From contig NZ_FNJW01000008.1 in assembly GCF_900102725.1 (NCBI RefSeq), positions 1,948,501 through 2,012,500 of the forward strand: a stretch of DNA of 64,000 nt, read 5' to 3'. Source of the stretch: Carnobacterium viridans. GTDB lineage: Bacteria > Bacillota > Bacilli > Lactobacillales > Carnobacteriaceae. This document shows positions 50,459 through 59,747 of the stretch, one piece after another; position 1 is the first letter of the stretch; every line of letters begins with the position of its first letter. A model generated the notes under the pieces. The model made no database searches. It was given only the letters and a program-made list of their open reading frames with translations, and was not told where the DNA came from. The translations under genes were made by a program, and so were the position numbers.

Positions 50459-52189
50459 ATGGAAACGCTATTGAATGTAAACAATTTATCTGTCTCTTTT
50501 ACGACAGGAAGCAGTACACAGCAAGTCACCTCGAATGTTTCTTTCGCAGTTAAAAAAGGAGAAACACTGGGAATCGTTGGAGAATCTGGCAGCGGAAAGA
50601 GCGTAACGGCTCGCTCGATTATGGGGTTGTTAGCGCCCAATGCCTATGTTCATTCTAAAAGCAATATTGTATTTATGGGGAAAGATTTGCTTAGCCTGCC
50701 TGAGAAAAAAATGAGAGGTATACGGGGAAAAGATATCGGGATGATTTTTCAAGATCCGATGACTTCTTTGAACCCAACGATGACAGTCGGAAGCCAAATC
50801 ACTGAAACGATTCTTTATCATGAAAAATTATCGAAAATAGAAGCAGAAATCCGAGCAAAAGACATTATGCATCATGTTGGGATCACTGATGTAGACGTAC
50901 GGTACAAACAGTATGCCCATGAATTTTCAGGAGGCATGCGTCAGCGGATGATGATTGCTTTAGCGTTAGTCTGCAAACCGGCACTGTTGATCGCAGATGA
51001 ACCGACAACAGCATTAGACGTCACGATCCAAGCTCAAATTTTGGACTTATTAAAAGAGGTTCAAGAGAAGTTTGGGACAGCGATTATTTTGATCACACAT
51101 GACTTTGGTGTTGTAGCAAATATGTGCGATCAAGTGATCGTTATGAAAAATGGCCAAGTAGTAGAAACAGGCGAAACAAAAGACGTTTTTCAGCACCCGA
51201 AAGAAGCGTATACTAAAATGCTTTTGGCTGCCATTCCCAATTTGCATAAAGAAAAGTCAGAACGACATAAAAAAAAGCTGGCAGAAATCCACTCAGGAAA
51301 ACGAAAAAAACTGCTAGACGTTTCTCATCTAGAAAAACATTTCCCTTTAGGAAAAACCGGTCTATTAAAAGCAGTAGACGACATTAGTTTTGCCGTTTAC
51401 GAAGGAGAAACCCTTGGATTAGTCGGAGAATCGGGTTCGGGGAAATCGACTACTGGACGAACGATCCTTCGTTTACATGAAGCGACTGGTGGAGAAACGT
51501 TGTATCAAGGGTTTGACTTGAACCATTTGTCTCAAAAAGAATTAAAAACCATGCGCAAGCACATGCAGATCATTTTTCAAGACCCCTATGCTTCTTTGAA
51601 CCCACGAATGAAAATTCAAGACATTATTGGTGAAGCTTTGGATATCCATCAGTTAGCAAAAAACAAAAAAGAACGCAACAATAAAGTGGCTGAATTGCTG
51701 AGTCTCGTTGGATTGGACGAAGGATTTGCCCAACGTTATCCACACGAATTTTCAGGTGGTCAAAGGCAACGAATCGGAATCGCACGAGCTTTGGCAGTGG
51801 ATCCGGCATTTATTGTGCTCGATGAGCCGTTATCAGCGTTAGATGCTTCTATCCAAGCTCAAATTGTTGAACTGTTAGAAGAGTTGCAAGAAAAATTAGG
51901 GTTAACCTATTTGTTTATTGCCCATGATTTAGCAATGGTCAAACAGATTTCAGATCGAGTAGCTGTGATGTATAATGGGCGAATCGTAGAATTAGCCGAC
52001 GCGGAAGAATTATTTTCAAATCCCATCCATCCGTATACGAAAAAACTTTTATCGGCTATTCCAGTTCCAGATCCAACTTACGAGGCGACCAAAAAGCCGA
52101 TAAGCGCAGTGGCCGATGAACAAGCTGCTTTTCATTCGGAAAAAGCTACCTTTAAAGAAGTTAGGCCTCATCACTGGGTGGCTCAATGA
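50459..52189 (+). CDS. Fused two-domain peptide ABC transporter ATPase (DppD-DppF)
   Basis: A 576-residue protein with two complete nucleotide-binding domains. The first (about 1-275) has GESGSGKSV and FSGGMRQRM. The second (about 285-576) has GESGSGKST and [15 protein letters not shown]. Each is followed by the C-terminal oligopeptide/dipeptide transporter extension ([22 protein letters not shown]). It equals a DppD-DppF fusion like GsiA. It is divergent from the permease/binding-protein operon and very likely powers it. RBS AAAGGAGTCGC. No T-box lies before this gene, so its control differs. Confidence 0.93.
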   Translation: METLLNVNNLSVSFTTGSSTQQVTSNVSFAVKKGETLGIVGESGSGKSVTARSIMGLLAPNAYVHSKSNIVFMGKDLLSLPEKKMRGIRGKDIGMIFQDPMTSLNPTMTVGSQITETILYHEKLSKIEAEIRAKDIMHHVGITDVDVRYKQYAHEFSGGMRQRMMIALALVCKPALLIADEPTTALDVTIQAQILDLLKEVQEKFGTAIILITHDFGVVANMCDQVIVMKNGQVVETGETKDVFQHPKEAYTKMLLAAIPNLHKEKSERHKKKLAEIHSGKRKKLLDVSHLEKHFPLGKTGLLKAVDDISFAVYEGETLGLVGESGSGKSTTGRTILRLHEATGGETLYQGFDLNHLSQKELKTMRKHMQIIFQDPYASLNPRMKIQDIIGEALDIHQLAKNKKERNNKVAELLSLVGLDEGFAQRYPHEFSGGQRQRIGIARALAVDPAFIVLDEPLSALDASIQAQIVELLEELQEKLGLTYLFIAHDLAMVKQISDRVAVMYNGRIVELADAEELFSNPIHPYTKKLLSAIPVPDPTYEATKKPISAVADEQAAFHSEKATFKEVRPHHWVAQ

Positions 52190-52253
52190 GCGGAAAGACA
52201 GTAAACAGAAAGTAAAGACAATTTTAAATAATTGGGAACTAGGTTTCAAAAAA

Positions 52254-52298
52254 GAAAAAGGTTTAAATCAAAGGAGAATTTGATTTAAACCTTTTTTC
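52254..52298 (+). terminator. Terminator after the fused ATPase
   Basis: An approximately 17-bp stem AAAAGGTTTAAATCAAA with its complement, a short loop and a T run. Confidence 0.88.
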
Positions 52299-52565
52299 TT
52301 TAAAGATAGTTACTGGTGTTAACACAATATTGCCATGAATTGACCGGTATGGCTACAAGGATACGCTATCATTGGTTAACGCAATAGTTGGTTGAGATGG
52401 TGTTTTTAGGCAAACAGCAGTAATGGGAACTGAAAAGTTTTTTAGCAATAAGATAGAGATTCAGAAAAAGCTTATCAACATACTGAATGGGCGTTAAAAG
52501 AGTTCCTTGTAAACATGATAGGAACTGAGTTTTAAAAATGACTTTCTTCCAGAATAAACAAGTTT
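52299..52565 (+). other. Decayed intergenic sequence
   Basis: No intact gene is seen. A short protein-like fragment ending YQHTEWALKEFLVNMIG occurs around 52472-52534 between stop codons and suggests a decayed gene that I cannot name. Confidence 0.3.
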
Positions 52566-53005
52566 ACTCGCTACTTTAAAAATAAGAACAAACGAATGGT
52601 TGAAACTTGAAAGCTCGCGATTTGTGTGAAATGGGTTTTGATCCAGTGTTAAAAGCTGAAGAAACAAATCATATTAAAAATGGTGAGTTTATTCGTGATT
52701 TAAAGGGACCACTGGCAGACGTAAAGGTGGAGCAAGAATTAATTATTGAAGCAGATTTACTGCTTTATATTTTCCCGATTTGGTGGAATTCCATGCCAGC
52801 AATCATGAAAGGATATGTCAATCGGATATTTTCTCATGGGTTCTTTTACAATATGGACGGTAGCCCTGATCGTCGATTAATCGATATGCAAGCCTATATA
52901 ATCAGTACGACAGGGCAACCCCAGGAATCGAGCGATAGTAATGGTTTAAATGATGCAATCAGACGTTTATCATCTGAATGGATGTTTATGACAATAACGG
53001 AATAA
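52566..53005 (+). pseudogene. Flavodoxin-fold NAD(P)H oxidoreductase remnant
   Basis: The central part of an MdaB/YwrO/NQO-type quinone reductase. LLLYIFPIWWNSMPAIMKGY, FFYNMDG and ISTTGQP are typical of the FMN site region. The usual start with the first beta strand is missing. Upstream residues NKRMVET lie in a different frame, and a single missing T near 52607 would join them to LKARDLCEMGFDP. The end is also truncated (WMFMTITE then stop), losing about 40 residues. The open part is 52607-53005. It is very unlikely to make an active enzyme. Confidence 0.72.
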
Positions 53006-53062
53006 AACTAGGTAATTCATAGTACCAAGTAGCCCACAAACGGGTCTAAAGGAGGTCTCAAC

Positions 53063-53490
53063 ATGAATTTACGTGATAGCTGGGGAAAATACAAGGCTGT
53101 TGAAGATTTCAATTATTCCGATATAGAGGAGTATATTAGAGACATAGGGCAAACTAGGTTGTTTAATTCAGGTAAAGCGATTGTTGAAAAAAATGATTTT
53201 CTTCTTATATTTATTTTATCGTTGAAGGGATAGCAATTGGGCAAAGGCGCTATAAAGATGGCAATGAATTCAGTTATTTCCAAGTAGATAAAAAAAGCGG
53301 CAACATTGGTTTGTTGGAAGTACTGAGTAATAAAGAGCAGTATGTAGCTACGATTACTTGTCTAACAGATGTAACAGTTGTCAAATTAGAGTCCGCTGTT
53401 ATATATGAACTCATCATGAATAATCTTAATTTACTCAGAAAATGTTCTTTTTTGTTGGCGAAAGATTTGTCTAACAGATCTGGTGTTTAG
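53063..53490 (+). pseudogene. Crp/Fnr-like cyclic nucleotide-binding domain remnant
   Basis: The ATG at 53063 (RBS AAAGGAGGTC) begins MNLRDSWGKYKAVEDFNYSD and stops at about 53232. The downstream frame continues the same domain: YFIVEGIAIGQ, VDKKSGNIGLLEVL and ATITCLTDVTVVKLE. One base is missing near 53204. The protein would stop at 53490 before the HTH domain, so no DNA-binding part remains. It directly follows the broken oxidoreductase and may once have regulated it. Confidence 0.68.
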
Positions 53491-53517
53491 AAAGACCTGT
53501 TTGTATGTATTAGATAT

Positions 53518-53547
53518 AAAAAAAAGCCACTCTCCATTGAGTAGCTT
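53518..53547 (-). terminator. Terminator of the DEAD-box helicase gene
   Basis: On the minus strand: a 9-bp stem with one wobble (53547-53539 with 53532-53524) and a T run of six or more, about 145 bp past the helicase stop. Confidence 0.65.
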
Positions 53548-53690
53548 CAAACCTTAACTGCTGGCATATATTTTGATAGTAGTAAGTTGAAAAATAGTAT
53601 ATTAATACTTAATGAATGTTTTTTTTAGTTTCATCTACTTCACCTAAGTCATTACCGATGTAAAGCAGGAGGCTTTGTCAACCGGTTATT

Positions 53691-54962
53691 TTACGTGTTT
53701 TTCGTTTGTACACGAGGTCTTTGTGCGGATTTTTGACCGCCTCTTCGACCTTGTTTACTTTTAGCGCGTGTTCCACTATTGCGCGTGGCAACTGCTTTTC
53801 TCGCCTGCTGTGTTGGTGCTTGAGTGCCTTCTTTCAAAAGATAAGGATGGTCTTTTATGACTGGAACTTTCCTCTTACTAAGTTTTTCAATGTCGCGCAA
53901 CAAGTCTGATTCTGTTTCATCACAGAAAGAGATAGCTTTTCCACTTAGCCCTGCGCGCCCTGTACGGCCGATACGGTGAACGTAGGTTTCTGGAACTTCA
54001 GGCAAGTCAAATTGGATAACTTGCGAAAGCTCAGGCACATCGATACCACGGGCTGCGATATCTGTCGCTACGAGAACGCTAGTTTTCATGGTCTTGAAGT
54101 TTTCTAAAGCTTGCTGACGCGCATTCTGAGACTTGTTGCCGTGAATCGCTTCGGCGGAGAAACCCGCTTGCAAAAGTTTTTTGACGATTTTATTGGCGCC
54201 ATGCTTGGTTCTGGAGAAGACTAGGGAGCGCTCAACCTGCTTATTCTTCAAAAGATAGATAAGTAGGTTAGTTTTGTCGGTCTTGGCTACGCGGTAAACG
54301 TTCTGTTGGATGACTTCAACAGTTGATGAAACCGGATTGACTACCACTTTTACCGGGTTTGATAAAATGGTTCCTGCAAGTTTTTCGATTTCACTCGGCA
54401 TCGTTGCTGAAAAGAACATGCTTTGACGTTTCTTAGGCAATTCGCGGATAATATGGCGTACATCACGTAACATCCCCATGTCCAACATCATATCGGCTTC
54501 GTCCAAGACGAAGAAATCAACCTGATTCAGTTTGACAAATCCTTGTCTGATAAGGTCCAAAAGTCTGCCTGGCGTCGCGACTAGGATATCCGTTCCACGT
54601 TTCAGCGCGGCTGTTTGAGGATTCTGGGAAACGCCACCAAAAATTACTTGGATATTCAATGGAAGGTATTTAGCGTATGTTTGGAAACTATCACCGATTT
54701 GTATGGCAAGTTCACGTGTAGGAGCAAGGATTAAGGCTTTGATGGCCCCTTTTCCAACGGTTTTTTCTTCCATAATATTTTGAAGGATGGGTAAAGCAAA
54801 GGCAGCTGTCTTACCAGTACCAGTTTGGGCACAACCCAACAAGTCCTTGTTGTTCATCAGATGCGGAATGGCATCCTCTTGGATAGGCGTTGCTTTCGTA
54901 TAACCTGCTTCTTTCAGTGCGTGCAATAGGTGTTGGTTCAATTCTAATTCATTAAATAACAA
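53691..54962 (-). CDS. DEAD-box RNA helicase
   Basis: An ATP-dependent RNA helicase of the CshA/RhlE type with both RecA-like domains: CAQTGTGKTAAF (Walker A), PTRELA, LDEADMMLDMG (DEAD), SAT and HRIGRTGRAG. The C-terminal tail is short, basic and Gly/Arg/Lys-rich (KSKQGRRGGQK). I chose the TTG at 54962: GAGGGAGAAC lies just upstream and MLFNELELNQ matches the family start. The ATGs at 54989 and 54980 have no RBS. It probably acts in ribosome assembly, RNA decay or cold adaptation. A long leader with an inverted repeat precedes it. Confidence 0.92.
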   Translation of the reverse strand: MLFNELELNQHLLHALKEAGYTKATPIQEDAIPHLMNNKDLLGCAQTGTGKTAAFALPILQNIMEEKTVGKGAIKALILAPTRELAIQIGDSFQTYAKYLPLNIQVIFGGVSQNPQTAALKRGTDILVATPGRLLDLIRQGFVKLNQVDFFVLDEADMMLDMGMLRDVRHIIRELPKKRQSMFFSATMPSEIEKLAGTILSNPVKVVVNPVSSTVEVIQQNVYRVAKTDKTNLLIYLLKNKQVERSLVFSRTKHGANKIVKKLLQAGFSAEAIHGNKSQNARQQALENFKTMKTSVLVATDIAARGIDVPELSQVIQFDLPEVPETYVHRIGRTGRAGLSGKAISFCDETESDLLRDIEKLSKRKVPVIKDHPYLLKEGTQAPTQQARKAVATRNSGTRAKSKQGRRGGQKSAQRPRVQTKNT

Positions 54963-55013
54963 ATGGTTCTCCCTCGGCATGGTATACATGCATTTAATTT
55001 TTTGTGAATGTGT

Positions 55014-55077
55014 TTCGGATTAGGTTGGTTTAGCATACAAGAGTCTGACTATCTTTCAAAAATCGACCTAATCCGAA
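55014..55077 (-). promoter_or_regulatory. Inverted repeat in the helicase leader
   Basis: The 12-bp perfect arms TTCGGATTAGGT (55014-55025) and its complement (55066-55077) are 40 bp apart, upstream of the helicase start. They could form a leader stem or two binding sites. Confidence 0.5.
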
Positions 55078-55645
55078 CAAGTATATAGTTTCTCTGAGAA
55101 ATAGCATGACTGGCCTATTGTATCAGAAATGGAAGTGAGAGTCACATTATTCCGGTTTTGGGGTTTTAGAGTTTTTATTTTTATATAATAGAGATTTCCA
55201 AAAACACTTGCTTTTGGAAAAATAACTATTTATCTTATGTTAATTTTTACTTTAGTGAAAGAAAATTTAAAATTCGTTTTATCATACTGCCATTGTTTAA
55301 TAAAAAGAGACAATAGTGTCCGCAAGTGAAAAAAATCATAAGTTAGCCAAATTAAAATAGGATTTAGAATTCTAATGAATATATTTTGTCTAAAGGACTT
55401 TTTTGAATTAACCAATAGAAAAGTATCGAAATAGTAATTCTTATTCTGTTTATTTGTGAATATTTTAACATTTATATTTACTTTAACAAAATTCAATCAT
55501 ATAATTAGAAATGAAGATACTTATCAATTTAAAAAAGTTTGATTTGTCTTATCTGATACCTGATTTTAGACAATAACTGAAGGATTGAAAGTATAAAACT
55601 GAACGGATAAAAATAAAATACATACAATATTTGGAGATGAAAAAA
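55078..55645. other. AT-rich intergenic region
   Basis: About 570 bp of very AT-rich sequence between divergent genes. I see no RNA gene, repeat or credible protein. It must hold the promoters of the helicase and of the iron transporter. Confidence 0.5.
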
Positions 55646-56686
55646 ATGACTATACTAAAAACTATGAAATTCTTAGGCCTTGTTACGGCTTCAACCTTAT
55701 TGCTAGGTGCGTGTGGACAAAAAAATGTTGCAGAAGAGCAAACAGCTGCGAGTGAACAGTCAACGGAACAGACCGGAAAAACAACTTTTCCATTAACGTT
55801 GGATAATTACACTGCGTCATCAGAAGGCGCAGTATTTTCAAAAAAAGAAGTAACGTATGAATCTAGTCCGAAATCGATTGTAGCCAATAATCAGGGAACA
55901 GCGGAGTTGCTGATCCAACTTGGATTGGCTGAAGACATTGTAGGCGTAGCTGCCTTATACGGTGAAGGCGATGAAACGGTAACTGAAGATTTTTCAAACA
56001 TTCCTGTTTTGTCAGAAGGATATGTTGGAAAGGAATTAGTCGTAGGTGCTGATCCAGATATCGTTGTGGGACGTGGACAACTGTTTGCTAATGCCGAATG
56101 GGGAACAGGAACGGTTGAAGAATTGAATGATGTGGGTATCCAGACGTATATTCAAGCGACATCAACGACTGGCGCAACTTTTGAGGATTTATACACAGAT
56201 ATTGATCAGTTAGGAAAATTATTTGCGGTTGAAGAAAAAGCACAACAATTTTCAACAGATGTGAAAAAACGGATGGACGCAATCGTCGCAGCCATTCCGG
56301 ATAAACAGGCAACACTTGATTATGCCTATATTTTTGGGGCAGAAGGTACTAAAGTGGATATTTACAGTGGTGCAGCAGACACGTACTTAAACGATGCATT
56401 AAGCTATATGAGCTTAGAAAATACATTTGCAAATGCAACGGGAGAAATCAGCGTGGAAGCCTTATTGGAAGCTGATCCAGATGTATTATTATTGGTTAAC
56501 TATACGGGTGGACGTGATCCAAAAGAGAGCTTAGCTGATTTGAAAGCAAATGATGCACTTTCAAGTCTGACAGCGATCAAGGAAGACCATATCTATACGA
56601 TTGATTACAATCAGTTCTGGAGTTACGGGTACCAAGTTTTAACCGGTATGGAACAACTTAGTGCTGAAATGCAGTCAAAAAATTAA
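55646..56686 (+). CDS. Iron/siderophore-type ABC transporter binding lipoprotein
   Basis: A 346-residue lipoprotein of the FecB/BtuF (helical backbone metal receptor) family. The signal peptide ends at the lipobox LLGAC-G. Features are PKSIVANNQGTAELLIQLGL, GADPDIVVGRG and EADPDVLLLVNYTGG. The ATG at 55646 follows TTGGAGATG; earlier in-frame codons overlap this RBS. The ligand may be a siderophore, haem or cobalamin; iron is the usual annotation and is not proven. It is the first gene of a three-gene operon. Confidence 0.9.
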   Translation: MTILKTMKFLGLVTASTLLLGACGQKNVAEEQTAASEQSTEQTGKTTFPLTLDNYTASSEGAVFSKKEVTYESSPKSIVANNQGTAELLIQLGLAEDIVGVAALYGEGDETVTEDFSNIPVLSEGYVGKELVVGADPDIVVGRGQLFANAEWGTGTVEELNDVGIQTYIQATSTTGATFEDLYTDIDQLGKLFAVEEKAQQFSTDVKKRMDAIVAAIPDKQATLDYAYIFGAEGTKVDIYSGAADTYLNDALSYMSLENTFANATGEISVEALLEADPDVLLLVNYTGGRDPKESLADLKANDALSSLTAIKEDHIYTIDYNQFWSYGYQVLTGMEQLSAEMQSKN

Positions 56687-56710
56687 TTCATAGTAGAAGG
56701 GAGTAAACGG

Positions 56711-57778
56711 ATGAACCACATCGATAAACAACGCAAATTATTTTATATGTGTTTACTCCTATTTACTGTATTGATTATTTTTTCGATTGGAATCGGTGTC
56801 GCGGTCGGGCAAGTCGCAGTGCCTTTAAAAGAATCTTTTCAAATCCTGCTTAAAAATTTGTCAGGGGGAAGGATTGATAACTTACCGAGCGTTTCTTCTG
56901 ATTCTTTTGAAAATATCATCTGGCAGATTCGTTTTCCAAGAGTACTCTTAGCGATGCTCACAGGTATGGGCTTATCCTTAGCTGGAGCAGTGATGCAGAC
57001 AACGGTCCAGAATCCACTCGCAGATCCTTATATCTTAGGTATTTCTTCTGGAGCCTCTCTGGGTGCGACGTTTGCGATTATGATTGGCTTTGGTGGAACC
57101 AGTATCTTGGCACAGTTTGGGTTATCTTTTTGGGCATTTTTAGGTGCTGTGACAGCTGCTCTTCTGGTCTTAATGTTATCGAATGCTACTGGACAAATTA
57201 ATTCGATTAAATTGATCTTATCCGGGATGGTATTAAATGCTCTCTTTACAGCCTTTTCCAATTTCATTATTTATATCGCTAATGATGCGGAAGGGATTCG
57301 TTCAGTTACTTTTTGGATGATGGGAAGTTTAGTCGGAGCAAGTTGGTCCAAGTTACCTTTGATAGCCACCGTTGTCCTGGTTTGTTTGCTCTTTTTCTTA
57401 ACGCAAATACGGACGTTGAATCTTATGTTATTAGGCGATGAATCAGCTATTACGCTTGGGGTAAATTTGAAATTTTATCGCAAATTGTATCTCGTTATTA
57501 CGTCGGTTCTAACTGGGGTCATTGTGGCAAATACTGGAATGATTGGATTTGTAGGGTTGATCATCCCACATATTGTTCGTGGGATAGTCGGGTCAAATCA
57601 TCGATACTTTTTACCATTATCGGTTTTTTCAGGATCTTTATTTATGGTATGGTGTGATATCTTGTCTCGTATTATCCTGCCAACGGTTGAACTGCCTATT
57701 GGTATTTTGACATCTTTAATTGGTGCACCACTGTTCATTTATATTTTTGTGAAAAAAGGCTACGAGTTTGGAGGGTAA
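56711..57778 (+). CDS. FecCD-family ABC permease
   Basis: A 355-residue permease with about nine to ten membrane segments. FecCD motifs are RFPRVLLAMLTGMGLSLAG, QNPLADPYILGISSGAS and GMIGFVGLIIPHIVR. The single gene implies a homodimer. RBS AGAAGGGAG. The ATPase gene begins 2 bp after its stop. Confidence 0.93.
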   Translation: MNHIDKQRKLFYMCLLLFTVLIIFSIGIGVAVGQVAVPLKESFQILLKNLSGGRIDNLPSVSSDSFENIIWQIRFPRVLLAMLTGMGLSLAGAVMQTTVQNPLADPYILGISSGASLGATFAIMIGFGGTSILAQFGLSFWAFLGAVTAALLVLMLSNATGQINSIKLILSGMVLNALFTAFSNFIIYIANDAEGIRSVTFWMMGSLVGASWSKLPLIATVVLVCLLFFLTQIRTLNLMLLGDESAITLGVNLKFYRKLYLVITSVLTGVIVANTGMIGFVGLIIPHIVRGIVGSNHRYFLPLSVFSGSLFMVWCDILSRIILPTVELPIGILTSLIGAPLFIYIFVKKGYEFGG

Positions 57779-57780
57779 GT

Positions 57781-58539
57781 ATGAATTTAACGATTGATAA
57801 CGTATCGGTATCTATTGCCTCTCAGAAGATTATAGAAGGTGTTTCCTTGCACGTTAGTAAGAATCAGTTTGTAGGTGTGATTGGACCGAATGGCTGTGGG
57901 AAATCGACTTTATTGAAAAGTGTTTCTAAACTACTTGAACCCAGTAAGGGAGTCATTACTCTGGGTGATGAAAATGTTCAACATCTTTCAAATAAACAGC
58001 TCGCAAAAAAATTAGGTGTCGTGGGACAGTTTCACGAAATCAATTTTGATTTTTCTATCCGTGACATGTTATTACTCGGACGCTCACCCTACAAAGGTTT
58101 GATGGAGAGAGACAATGCTTTAGATTATGAAATTGTTGATCAGGTTCTTCTCCAACTGGACTTGGAAAAAATCGCGGATAGGAGTTTCTTATCCCTGTCC
58201 GGTGGAGAAAAACAGCGCGTTATATTAGGCAGAACCTTGGTCCAACAACCTAAATTTTTAGTTTTAGATGAGCCCACCAATCATTTGGATATCAAACATC
58301 AATTGAGTATTTTAAGAACAGTCACTTCCTTACCTATTGGTGTATTAGCAGCTTTACATGATTTGAATCTAGCTGCACGCTTTACGGATTATTTGTATGC
58401 GATGAAAGATGGACGGATCATTCAAGAGGGAAGACCTGAAGAAGTGTTAACAGAAGCGGTCATTAAAGAATTGTATGAAGTGGATAGTCACACCTATGTT
58501 AACCCTATTTCAGGTAACCAAACCATTGAGTTTCTATGA
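57781..58539 (+). CDS. Iron/siderophore-type ABC transporter ATPase
   Basis: A 252-residue ATPase of the FecE/FhuC family. Walker A GPNGCGKST, signature LSGGEKQR, Walker B FLVLDEPTNHLD and the switch His in AALHDLN are present. The start follows GGAGGGTAAGT at the end of the permease gene. It completes the binding protein-permease-ATPase set. No terminator is visible after it. Confidence 0.94.
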   Translation: MNLTIDNVSVSIASQKIIEGVSLHVSKNQFVGVIGPNGCGKSTLLKSVSKLLEPSKGVITLGDENVQHLSNKQLAKKLGVVGQFHEINFDFSIRDMLLLGRSPYKGLMERDNALDYEIVDQVLLQLDLEKIADRSFLSLSGGEKQRVILGRTLVQQPKFLVLDEPTNHLDIKHQLSILRTVTSLPIGVLAALHDLNLAARFTDYLYAMKDGRIIQEGRPEEVLTEAVIKELYEVDSHTYVNPISGNQTIEFL

Positions 58540-58616
58540 AAATAAAAAAGAATATTTACGCTTTACACCCTCCTAATAAGCAACAAAGGTTGAATGGATT
58601 GATATCTAGTTGGAAA

Positions 58617-58643
58617 AGTATTTAATTATTAAATGTAAATACT
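58617..58643 (+). promoter_or_regulatory. 8-bp inverted repeat, possible orphan operator
   Basis: AGTATTTA and TAAATACT are 11 bp apart, about 50 bp before the truncated dehydrogenase start. It may be the operator of the lost gene. Confidence 0.35.
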
Positions 58644-58694
58644 ATAGGTGACTATATTCTGTTACAAATTTGTTTTTAAAGGGAGATTTTTTTC

Positions 58695-58750
58695 ATGGAT
58701 CATTTATTAGGAAAAGTAGTAATTATTACCGGTGCAGCACAAGGTATGGT
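58695..58750 (+). pseudogene. Short-chain dehydrogenase/reductase, 5' fragment
   Basis: An ATG with RBS AAAGGGAGA encodes MDHLLGKVVIITGAAQGM, the start of the SDR Rossmann fold (TGxxxGxG motif cut at its second Gly). It then runs into tandem repeat sequence and stops at 58769. The rest of the gene, about 230 codons, is missing. Confidence 0.72.
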
Positions 58751-58753
58751 GAA

Positions 58754-58960
58754 CTTGCCTACCATATAGCATCTTAGTAGTTAATCCATACGGTAGTCAT
58801 TGTAAGCTTGCCTACATGTAGCATCTTAGTAGTTAATCCATATGGTAGGTATTGTGAGTTTGCCTACCGTATGCATCTTAGTAGTTGATCCATACGGTAG
58901 ACATTGTAAGTTTCCCTACCGTAAATATTTTATTAGTTAACTCATATGGCGCTCAAAATG
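58754..58960. repeat. 52-53 bp tandem repeat, about four copies
   Basis: Units begin at 58754, 58807, 58859 and 58911 (period 53, 52, 52); the last copy is degenerate. Each contains the inverted boxes CTACCRTATG and CATAYGGTAG. In unit 3 these form a perfect 10-bp stem (58864-58873 with 58891-58900) around a 17-nt loop. One more similar box lies near 58991-59005. No protein is encoded. Confidence 0.85.
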
Positions 58961-59036
58961 TTTTTACCTGTAAATTACACTAAACTATTACATATATGGT
59001 AGTTTGGATAGGCTGTATTCTACATTGAAGCAGCCC

Positions 59037-59747
59037 TTATAAATCAAAAAGGTCAATAATCGCATCGTCTTCAATAATACGACTAGATGTTGCAGTATGC
59101 GCATTTTCTAATAATGTCGTCATTTTTTCTTCAACGGATTTTTTGATTAAAGCCGTTGTATCAATTCCCCGCAATTCGAATAGAAGCAATGGGTCCAAAT
59201 CCAATTTAGCTCCTACAGCGTAAAGGACTGCAGAAATATGTTTGCACATATGTGCCCAATCCGGACAATTGCAAGAGAGGTTGATTTCGTTTAGATTAGG
59301 AAACAAGCCGTTCTCGTTGGTCAAAAAAGTTTCAGCGAGTGTTTTAGGGAATTGGCCATTTGCCAGTGCTTCTAAACTTTCAATGTGTCCGCCGATTTGG
59401 TGAACGAATCGTTGATCCGTAATCGGATCGATGGCAATGTCGACTTGATATAATTTTGAGCTGCTGCCGCAGACAACTCCTTGAATGATTCCTTTTTCAA
59501 TCGTTAAATCAAAGACAAAACCATTTTTGATGTACGAACGTCCGCGGTTGATGCGGTTATCATAATCCGCATAGTGTTTTAGATGATCGCACCACGCTTT
59601 TCCCCAAAAAGAATTGGCGATTTTAGTACCTGTAAGCAAAATAGGCTGAGCGTCAGGATGCTTTCTTTGATAGGTCGTCAGTTTACGTTCAGCTTTTTCC
59701 TTTTTTTCGGCCATACTTTCATACTCATAAAAACCATATCGGCTCAT
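59037..59747 (-). CDS. SWIM zinc finger protein
   Basis: A 236-residue protein with a SWIM motif near residue 155, CNCPDWAHMCKH, matching CxC...CxH zinc binding. The N-terminal part (TKIANSFWGKAWCDHL) is shared by bacterial SWIM proteins found next to SNF2 helicases. Its start overlaps the end of the SNF2 gene by 4 bp, so the two are translationally coupled and probably work together. The function is unknown; DNA or protein binding is suggested by the motif. Confidence 0.85.
   Translation of the reverse strand: MSRYGFYEYESMAEKKEKAERKLTTYQRKHPDAQPILLTGTKIANSFWGKAWCDHLKHYADYDNRINRGRSYIKNGFVFDLTIEKGIIQGVVCGSSSKLYQVDIAIDPITDQRFVHQIGGHIESLEALANGQFPKTLAETFLTNENGLFPNLNEINLSCNCPDWAHMCKHISAVLYAVGAKLDLDPLLLFELRGIDTTALIKKSVEEKMTTLLENAHTATSSRIIEDDAIIDLFDL

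Noticed and set aside
55230-55496. 88-codon minus-strand reading frame in the AT-rich gap
   Set aside because: It consists of low-complexity Asn/Lys/Phe/Ile codons, has no RBS and resembles no known protein.
58754-58960. CRISPR-like array
   Set aside because: The stretches between the conserved parts are themselves similar and the period is a plain tandem repeat; no cas genes are near.
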